From CAZIZT01 sp964544085 (GTDB lineage Bacteria; Campylobacterota_A; Desulfurellia; Desulfurellales; Hippeaceae), in the NCBI GenBank assembly GCA_964544085.1, contig CAZIZT010000020.1, positions 9,576-73,575 of the forward strand: 64,000 bases of DNA, given 5' to 3'. The notes under the pieces were generated by a model. It was not told the origin of the DNA and did not search any database. It saw nothing but the letters and a program-made list of their open reading frames with translations. Positions 58,460 through 64,000 of this stretch are shown piece after piece; position 1 is the first letter of the stretch; the number at the start of each line of letters is the position of its first letter. A program made the translations under genes and the position numbers.

Positions 58460-59581
58460 ATGAAAAAAAGGTTTATTTCATTGGTAGCTGCAGCAGCATT
58501 GGTAGGTGGTATTGGCGCAGTAAGTGTTCCTTCCACTGCCTCTGCTGGTACAATGGCAGTAGGGGGCGACACAACGGCTAATTTCTACGGCTTCATAAGG
58601 TATGAGGCTGGTTGGTCCAAGGATATGACGAGTATCTATGCAACAACACCTACAGCCAATACTGTTAAGACCCACATTGAGTCCAACGCTACAATTACAA
58701 GGTTCGGTTTCGTTCTTAAAAATAAGGATGCCAATCTCTGCGGCAGGATCGAAACAGACTTCCGTGGTGGTGGTCACCTCAGACTGAGAAGGGCTTATGT
58801 ACAGCACACATTCGGTGATTACTACATAAAGATCGGTCAGGAGTGGGGCATTGAGATGGCACCGACCTACTCTCAGGCATGGGTAGCTGTTGCCGGTTTC
58901 GGTGGAAACGCGAGAATGCCTGAGATAGTGCTCGGCGGCAAGATGGATCTTGGTGGTGCCAACCTTGATGTTGCTTTAGCTTTTGAGGACACAAGCCATG
59001 CCGGTTATGTTGCTGATGGTCTGAAGAGGATGCTTATTCCAAGCCCCGCTGCAAGGGTTAAGCTTGGCATCAACACGGGCTTTGGCAATCCTGCAAGCGT
59101 TTATGGCTTTGCACTTGTAATGCCTGTCAAGATCGATCTTGGCACAGGCGAGAAGAGCAAGACGCCTTACGTCTTTGGCGCAGGCTTTGAGCTGCCTGTA
59201 TCCATGTTCGCACTTCATGCCAACTATCTCTATGGCAAGGGTGCATCTCACTATGCAAATGCCGGCAACGCACCTGCATCCTACTGGCTGAGCGCTGATG
59301 GTAGCGTGAAGGCTTCCAAGTTCTATGCATGGAACATCGAGGGTAAGGTTGCTCCTATGCCATGCGTTGCAGTAGCCGGTGGTTACGATTATGTGAAATT
59401 CAAGGATATTTGTGACTCCGATTGCAAGATAAAGGATGAGTCAGTATTTGCAAACGTTCAGATCAAGACAACGGATTACACAAAGCTCGTGGTTGAGTGG
59501 GATCACGTAAAGGCTAAGTACACGGGTGGTGAGTCCGACACCGGTAACAGGTTCTGGTTCAACTACACCTATTACTTCTAA
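58460..59581 (+). CDS. Outer-membrane porin-like protein
   Basis: The 373-residue protein has a signal peptide (FISLVAAAALVGGIGAVSVPSTASA), followed by many amphipathic beta strands and a C-terminal aromatic strand (RFWFNYTYYF) needed for outer-membrane insertion. The layout (NFYGFIRYEAGW, RRAYVQHTFGDYYIKIGQEW) resembles 16-strand porins of proteobacteria. Two strong promoters, a good ribosome site and a strong terminator suggest high expression. The ligand is unknown. Confidence 0.85.
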   Translation: MKKRFISLVAAAALVGGIGAVSVPSTASAGTMAVGGDTTANFYGFIRYEAGWSKDMTSIYATTPTANTVKTHIESNATITRFGFVLKNKDANLCGRIETDFRGGGHLRLRRAYVQHTFGDYYIKIGQEWGIEMAPTYSQAWVAVAGFGGNARMPEIVLGGKMDLGGANLDVALAFEDTSHAGYVADGLKRMLIPSPAARVKLGINTGFGNPASVYGFALVMPVKIDLGTGEKSKTPYVFGAGFELPVSMFALHANYLYGKGASHYANAGNAPASYWLSADGSVKASKFYAWNIEGKVAPMPCVAVAGGYDYVKFKDICDSDCKIKDESVFANVQIKTTDYTKLVVEWDHVKAKYTGGESDTGNRFWFNYTYYF

Positions 59582-59901
59582 AAATAACGTAGCTTTGAAA
59601 TGCCCGGATGGAAGCGCATGTGCTTCCATCCGGGTTTTTTGTTTTCTGGTGTTTTCAGATTGAGTTTGGCTTAAGCTTTTACTATTAGCTGCTATGGATC
59701 TTCCTTGATGGCCGCTAAGCAACCATGCTTTTTTAAGTAATTTTTTAAAGAGCTTTTGTTTGTATTTGAGCCTCAGCAATGCCTGACCTTTAAGATTGAA
59801 TTTTCCCTTGTTTCTTAGAAGAGTCCAAACTTCTAACAAATATAGCGCTATAGGAACGCCATTTGCTAAAACAACAAGAAATCACTTCCAAGGGTGCGCA
59901 A
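59582..59901. other. Intergenic region, 320 bp
   Basis: It contains the porin terminator at 59603-59640. The rest, up to the NeuB-like start, is AT-rich. One antisense frame stays open across much of it but reads through the terminator and has no good start, so I do not call a gene. It marks the edge of the glycan cluster. Confidence 0.55.
59603..59640 (+). terminator. Strong terminator after the porin gene
   Basis: CCCGGATGGAAGC (59603-59615) pairs perfectly with GCTTCCATCCGGG (59622-59634) over 13 bp, followed by TTTTTT. Confidence 0.95.
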
Positions 59902-60789
59902 ATGGAATTTATTGCCGAGGTATCAAGTAATCATAACGGTGATCTGAACAGGTGTTTTAGGTTCATAGAGGAAGCCAAGCGATGTGGCTGTGACGGGGTT
60001 AAGTTTCAGCTGTTTAGAGTTGATGAGCTGTTTGCACCTGAAATTCTGAAATACAGCGAAGAGCACAGAAAGAGAAAAAACTGGGAATTACCGCTGGAGT
60101 TTGTGCCACAAATAGCTAAGAGGTGCAAAAAGGTCGGGCTTAAATTTATATGCACGCCATTTTACCTAAAAGCGGTGGATGAACTAAAACCGTACGTTGA
60201 TGCCTATAAGATTGCCTCATACGAGCTTTTATGGCTTGACCTGTTTAAGAGGTGTGCACAAACGGGGAAACCCGTTATCGTATCGACCGGGATGGCAACA
60301 CTTGAGGAGGTCAAAGCAGCAGTGGATGTGTTGGTGGAGAATGGCTGCAAAGATATAACGGTACTGCACTGCACATCAAGTTATCCAACACCACCCACGC
60401 AGTGTAACCTATCAGCCATAGAAACCATGAGAAGGTATATAACCACTCCTGAGAACGTTCGCTTAAGATTCGGATGGTCGGATCACTCGGTAAATGAGGG
60501 TGTTGTTTTAAGGGCGATACACAAATGGAATGCCGAGATGGTTGAGTTTCACTTTGATCTTGAAGGAGAGGGAGAGGAGTTCAAATACGGCCACTGCTGG
60601 CTGCCCGATAGGGTCAAACGGCTGATAAGGATGACAAAAGACGGTTTTCTGGCGGATGGTGACGGGAACAAAAAGCCGCAGGAGAACGAGTTAAAAGAAA
60701 GGTTGTGGCGCGCAGATCCAGAAGACGGTTTAAGGCCTATGAAAAGGATAAGAAAAGAGTGGTTGAAGGAGCATGAGGATAGATCCTGA
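59902..60789 (+). CDS. NeuB-type nonulosonate synthase-like enzyme
   Basis: The 295-residue protein has the NeuB barrel: FIAEVSSNHNGDLNRCFRFIEEAKRCGCDGVKFQLF, KVGLKFICTPFYLKAVDEL, YKIASYELLWLDLF, PVIVSTGMATLEEV, LHCTSSYPTPPTQCNL and GWSDHSVNEGV. These enzymes condense phosphoenolpyruvate with an amino sugar. The C-terminal SAF (antifreeze-like) domain of full NeuB is missing, so it is a short variant. ATG 59902 fits the conserved start. Confidence 0.85.
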   Translation: MEFIAEVSSNHNGDLNRCFRFIEEAKRCGCDGVKFQLFRVDELFAPEILKYSEEHRKRKNWELPLEFVPQIAKRCKKVGLKFICTPFYLKAVDELKPYVDAYKIASYELLWLDLFKRCAQTGKPVIVSTGMATLEEVKAAVDVLVENGCKDITVLHCTSSYPTPPTQCNLSAIETMRRYITTPENVRLRFGWSDHSVNEGVVLRAIHKWNAEMVEFHFDLEGEGEEFKYGHCWLPDRVKRLIRMTKDGFLADGDGNKKPQENELKERLWRADPEDGLRPMKRIRKEWLKEHEDRS

Positions 60790-61741
60790 AAAGGTAAGAA
60801 AAAACTATCAGACCATTTTTGATGGGAAAAGGGTGCTATTGAAGTTTAGGGCATCCGAAACAGAGGGATTGGGCCATCTATCAAGAATGATCACATTGGC
60901 AGACTATCTGCTAAAAAAGGGTTGCAACCTTTTATGTGCGATAAATAGCTTCGAAAAAGCGGAAAAGATTTTAAAAAAAGAGGGTTTGGACGTCGTTGTA
61001 AACGACTCTCTTTCTGATGAGGAGTTTTTGAGGGGTGTTGCCGATGATTATAAACCCGATTTAATTGCTATAGATGAAAAGCGCAATTACAGTGTGAATT
61101 TTCTAAAAAAGCTAAAAGAACAAAGCAAGCTGATCTGTATTGATAGGATAGCGGAAGGGTATGAGGTATTTGATTGGATAATTATGCCTAATGCACACTT
61201 CAATCCCGAAAAGTATAAAGGCTTTGAGAATATCCTCTGGGGCTGGGACTGGGTTTTAATCAGCAAAGAAATCTTAAAGCTCAAACCAAAAGAAAGCTTG
61301 CCAAAAGAGATTAAGACGATAGTTGTAACAACAGGTGGAAGTGACCCGAAAGGGGTTTTGTTTTATATCGTTGAATGGCTAAAAGAGTGTAAAAAGGATG
61401 TTATTCTGCTTGTGGGGGAATCGTTTAAACACAGACAGAGGCTTAAAACAATTGGCTTGCAGGATAACTTCAGATTGGTGGAGTACGATCCGACTTATTT
61501 ACTGAAGGGTGATATTGCTATCTCTACCTTCGGTGTTTCGGTTTATGAGCTTATCTATCTCAATGTGCCGGTTTTTTGTGTTGGGCACACTAAAGAAAAC
61601 GCCGAAGCATGTGATACTCTGGCTAAGAGATGTAATCTGGTGAGAAGTTTGGGGTATTTTGAAGAGGTAAATAGTTTGCAATTGTCTCCTAAAAGAAAAG
61701 GGAATGAATATGAGAAGAATTATAAAAAGAAAAGAAATTAA
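60773..61741 (+). CDS. PseG/SpsG-like UDP-sugar hydrolase or transferase
   Basis: The 322-residue protein has the PseG plan: LLKFRASETEGLGHLSRMITLADYLLKKG, where the usual GxGHxxR motif is retained, then LIAIDEKRNY, VVTTGGSDPKG and DIAISTFGVSVYELIYLNVPVFCVGHT. PseG removes UDP during pseudaminic acid synthesis. It overlaps the NeuB-like gene by 17 bases, so both probably act on one acidic sugar. Confidence 0.78.
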   Translation: MRIDPEKVRKNYQTIFDGKRVLLKFRASETEGLGHLSRMITLADYLLKKGCNLLCAINSFEKAEKILKKEGLDVVVNDSLSDEEFLRGVADDYKPDLIAIDEKRNYSVNFLKKLKEQSKLICIDRIAEGYEVFDWIIMPNAHFNPEKYKGFENILWGWDWVLISKEILKLKPKESLPKEIKTIVVTTGGSDPKGVLFYIVEWLKECKKDVILLVGESFKHRQRLKTIGLQDNFRLVEYDPTYLLKGDIAISTFGVSVYELIYLNVPVFCVGHTKENAEACDTLAKRCNLVRSLGYFEEVNSLQLSPKRKGNEYEKNYKKKRN

Positions 61742-62651
61742 TTGCCCTGTATGTGGGAGTAATGATTACGAAGTTGTATACAAAAAAGATGTAGTATATA
61801 TAAACAACGAGGAATACCTATGGCCAACCCAGCAGGTTGTATGTGAAAAATGCAGCATGCTGTATACTAATCCCCAACCTGCATTTGAAGCTTTAGAGAG
61901 ATATTACTCTAGCTACTCTCGTTATGGAGAGTGTTTTGGATCCTTTGATTTTAGAAGAGATCAGGTTTCTTTTTTGGTGCGCAATCTTCCATCGTTTGTA
62001 AAGACGGTTTTTGAGATAGGGGCGTTTGATGGTAGTCTTCTTTACTGTGTAAAAAATGCAGATTACTTTTCTGAACATATCATGTATTATACTGTTTTTT
62101 CCTTAGAGAACATTTTTGAAACTACAGGATTTGAGTTGGTGGCATCGGAGAGACCGGCAAACAAAAATGTTCTTAGGTTTATTTTCAGAAAAAGCAAGAA
62201 CAATGAGAAAATAGATTTTTTGAGAGGGGCTTGCTCTTTATTGGTAAATCGTCTCAAGGTTTTGGCTGGTCAGTATTCGCGTAGAAGAAAAGAGTTTTTG
62301 AGTGAGATTAAAAAGAAGATAGGCGGCGTAAAAAAGGTTATTGTATATGGGGGAGGAATGCACACCTCCCAAATTATTTGTGAAGGCTTGTTAGAAAGTG
62401 AAAAAATTGAATTTATAGTGGATTCCAATCCTGAAAAATGGGGTAAAAGGTTATTTGGCCATCAAATCAAGCCTCCGTCAATGTTGGAGAATGCTCGTTT
62501 ACCTGTCCTTGTTTCATCTTTTAGCAGCCAGGATGAGATAGTGGGTTTTCTCAAGGGAAATTATCCGAATATTGAGGTAATTAAGCTGTATGATAACAGA
62601 ACAGAAAGTGAAAGAATGGTCGGAGAGGATTTTTATGGAAAAGACGTTTGA
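61704..62651 (+). CDS. Sugar C-methyltransferase-like protein with an internal deletion
   Basis: The 315-residue protein keeps the N-terminal zinc motif (C14/C17 and C47/C50), SAM motif I (FEIGAFDGSLLY, 103-114) and the later YFSEHIMYYTVFSLENIFETTGFELVASE segment. It also keeps the C-terminal Rossmann part (VIVYGGGMHTSQIICEGLL). About 100 residues usually between motif I and YFSEH are missing; the join is near residues 117-121. SAM binding would be damaged, so this is probably an inactive remnant or a repurposed protein. It overlaps the PseG-like gene by 38 bases. Confidence 0.7.
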   Translation: MNMRRIIKRKEINCPVCGSNDYEVVYKKDVVYINNEEYLWPTQQVVCEKCSMLYTNPQPAFEALERYYSSYSRYGECFGSFDFRRDQVSFLVRNLPSFVKTVFEIGAFDGSLLYCVKNADYFSEHIMYYTVFSLENIFETTGFELVASERPANKNVLRFIFRKSKNNEKIDFLRGACSLLVNRLKVLAGQYSRRRKEFLSEIKKKIGGVKKVIVYGGGMHTSQIICEGLLESEKIEFIVDSNPEKWGKRLFGHQIKPPSMLENARLPVLVSSFSSQDEIVGFLKGNYPNIEVIKLYDNRTESERMVGEDFYGKDV

Positions 62652-63597
62652 GCTGTTTTTTATTTCTGGATTACCAAAATCAGGGACAAGCTGGTGTTCG
62701 AATTTTTTAAATAGTTTACAAGGAATTAAAGTCCTGGGAGAGGGTAGGTTTTTTGCTGGCAAATTAAAGAATTTACAGACCTTGTATGAACAATTGGAAA
62801 AGGCAGTGGATGGTTGGGTGGAATTCGTTGGAAGAAGGAAAGGAAATTGGCTGTTAAACGATCAATATATTGTTACGATTAATAAAACTAATTATATTCC
62901 AAGCGATATTTTAGAAAAAGAGAAGAAAGAAATATCTTGTCTGCTTATAAAGCATCTTATCTATAATTTAGCAAGTCGTGCCTCAGAATTTTACGGCGTT
63001 CATAAGGTTGGTGACAAGACACCCATTTTCAGTCCGTCGGAAATTAAGAACTGGATATCCTGTTTTAATAAAGAAAGGTTTATAATTTTGACAAGGGATT
63101 TTATAGACTGGGTAGTTTCTCTATCTTTACATTTCTATCATTCTAACCTGACCAACAGGCCAGATAGACATAACATTTGGCTGAGTGATGAGGATTTGAT
63201 CTTCATACATAAATTTAAGGAAGGGAAAGAAAAAAGCATTCTAAAGAAAGAGAGAGTTTGGATCCTAGCAGAATTTTACAAAGAGATGGTTGAGACTTTT
63301 GAATTTTTATTCAACGCTAATAAGGATAGGATCTTACTCATCAAGTATGAAGATCTATTCAATTATCCTGAGGAGCATTTTAGAGCAGTCTGTGATTTTT
63401 TGGGAATTGATGTCTCGGAAGCGGAACTCAATAAGGCAATAGATGAGGTATCAATACAAAAAGTCAAAAAAAGTGACGGTTATATGAATGAACACATAAG
63501 GGTAGCGTATCCGGGAAAGGGATATGAGTTTTTTTCGTATGAGGTCAATGAAATATTAGAGTGGATAAAAACAGGCAGTGGCTTAAAAAAGGAATGA
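62635..63597 (+). CDS. Sulfotransferase-domain protein
   Basis: The 320-residue protein has the PAPS-binding loop SGLPKSGTSWCSN (residues 11-23), a second PAPS region near FIILTRDFIDWVVSLSLHFYHS, and LIKYEDLFNYPEEHFRAVCDFLGID. It may sulfate the surface glycan made by its neighbours. GGAGAGG precedes ATG 62635. The base composition is visibly AT-rich. Confidence 0.85.
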   Translation: MEKTFELFFISGLPKSGTSWCSNFLNSLQGIKVLGEGRFFAGKLKNLQTLYEQLEKAVDGWVEFVGRRKGNWLLNDQYIVTINKTNYIPSDILEKEKKEISCLLIKHLIYNLASRASEFYGVHKVGDKTPIFSPSEIKNWISCFNKERFIILTRDFIDWVVSLSLHFYHSNLTNRPDRHNIWLSDEDLIFIHKFKEGKEKSILKKERVWILAEFYKEMVETFEFLFNANKDRILLIKYEDLFNYPEEHFRAVCDFLGIDVSEAELNKAIDEVSIQKVKKSDGYMNEHIRVAYPGKGYEFFSYEVNEILEWIKTGSGLKKE

Positions 63598-63673
63598 GTC
63601 AAAGCACTTGAAAATACTTACGGGATGTAGAGTTTAAAATGTATCATCATAAACAAAGTAAAAGGTGCAAGGT

Positions 63674-64000
63674 ATGAAAGTTACAGATATCATAGCCAAA
63701 TTGTTTAAAAGGAGAGGCATAGAGAGGGTTTTCGTTTATCCTGGAGGAACAGTAGCACCTCTGCTTGATTCCCTGACAAAAGAAGGCCTGAATATAATAT
63801 GTGCCCGGAACGAACAGGGTGCTGGATATGCCGCTATTGGCGCTGCAAAATTGAGCAAAAAACCTGAGGTTGTAATAGTTACATCCGGTCCTGGTGCAAC
63901 AAACGTTTTAACACCGGTAGCAGATGCCTACTATGATTCGGTACCTTTGTTTGTAATTACTGGTCAGGTAGCTACTCCTTATGTGAATTTTGAAAAAATC
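63674..64000 (+). CDS. TPP-dependent acetolactate synthase-like enzyme (partial)
   Basis: The first 109 residues are in view and run off the edge. They have VFVYPGGTVAPLLDSL, ICARNEQGAGYAAIGAAKLSKKPEVVIVTSGPGATNVLTPVADAYYDSVPLFVITGQV, the N-terminal domain of thiamine-diphosphate enzymes, with the catalytic Glu in ARNEQGA. In glycan loci such enzymes can extend or branch sugars; an amino acid pathway role is equally possible. AAAGGTG lies 6 bases before ATG 63674. Confidence 0.85.
   Translation, partial: MKVTDIIAKLFKRRGIERVFVYPGGTVAPLLDSLTKEGLNIICARNEQGAGYAAIGAAKLSKKPEVVIVTSGPGATNVLTPVADAYYDSVPLFVITGQVATPYVNFEKI

Noticed and set aside
59441..59890. Minus-strand frame across the porin end and following gap
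   Set aside because: It reads through the perfect porin terminator and has no convincing start or motif. The part before the terminator (LRLKYKQKLFKKLL) could be a relic but cannot be supported.

Overview
The window looks like a chromosomal segment of an anaerobic, sulfur-reducing, probably moderately thermophilic bacterium. Desulfurellales (Hippea/Desulfurella-like) is my best guess; it rests on gene content and protein style, not on a search. The indicators are a Tat-exported Cys-type (not selenocysteine) formate dehydrogenase beside a tungstate-type ABC transporter, a polysulfide/thiosulfate reductase-like PsrABC set, FixABCX, FolE2 and cytochrome bd. There is no rRNA, CRISPR array, phage or insertion sequence.

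Layout. 0-2.1 kb: end of ffh, then rpsP-trmD-rplS-yraN and a small Sm-like protein. 2.1-7.0 kb (minus): a small zinc-ribbon protein, a polar amino acid ABC transporter and two MoeA-type molybdopterin genes, tightly coupled. 7.3-10.7 kb (plus): fixA-fixB-fixC-fixX. 10.8-12.5 kb: an MBL hydrolase, a ferredoxin, TrmO and a DUF59 protein. 12.6-16.0 kb (minus): tungstate/molybdate transporter with a ModE-like regulator carrying a duplicated N-terminal domain. 16.1-23.2 kb (minus): polyferredoxin, TorD chaperone, small Tat protein and formate dehydrogenase A, B and C, bounded by a good promoter and a terminator. 23.5-25.8 kb: GIY-YIG protein, ClpP/SppA-like membrane protease, MetF. 25.9-28.5 kb (minus): ECF sigma factor, membrane anti-sigma-like protein with a CBM48/E-set domain, lipoprotein with the same fold, and a secreted helical Gly/Ser-repeat protein. 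This is the best candidate for an undescribed signalling or surface system. 28.6-31.8 kb: nicotinamidase, nicotinate phosphoribosyltransferase and TatD facing a sirtuin. 31.8-43.6 kb (minus): one long run with a GntR-type regulator, hydantoinase/oxoprolinase A and B, DUF1445 hydro-lyase, two complete TRAP transporters and a DUF2848 protein. 43.9-44.7 kb: FolE2 and tRNA-Gly(CCC). 44.8-49.1 kb (minus): molybdopterin reductase A, B and C. 49.2-54.7 kb: UDP-glucose dehydrogenase, HD-domain protein, Der, Nth, YkgJ-like protein and peroxiredoxin. 54.8-57.4 kb: cydAB and tRNA-Arg. 57.5-59.6 kb: MBL hydrolase and a major porin behind tandem promoters. 59.9-64 kb: a surface-glycan cluster (NeuB-like, PseG-like, an internally deleted methyltransferase, a sulfotransferase and a TPP enzyme cut by the window edge). 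It looks more AT-rich after about 61.7 kb, which suggests transfer.

How the parts fit. Formate oxidised outside the membrane by the tungsten-type dehydrogenase could feed quinone and a Mo/W sulfur-compound reductase. The metal transporter, ModE-like regulator and two MoeA-type proteins would supply the cofactor. FixABCX links NADH or acyl-CoA-type electrons to ferredoxin and quinone. The TRAP/hydantoinase run imports and hydrolyses an unidentified lactam or organic acid. The sirtuin directly follows the last TRAP gene and faces the NAD-salvage genes that could recycle its nicotinamide product.
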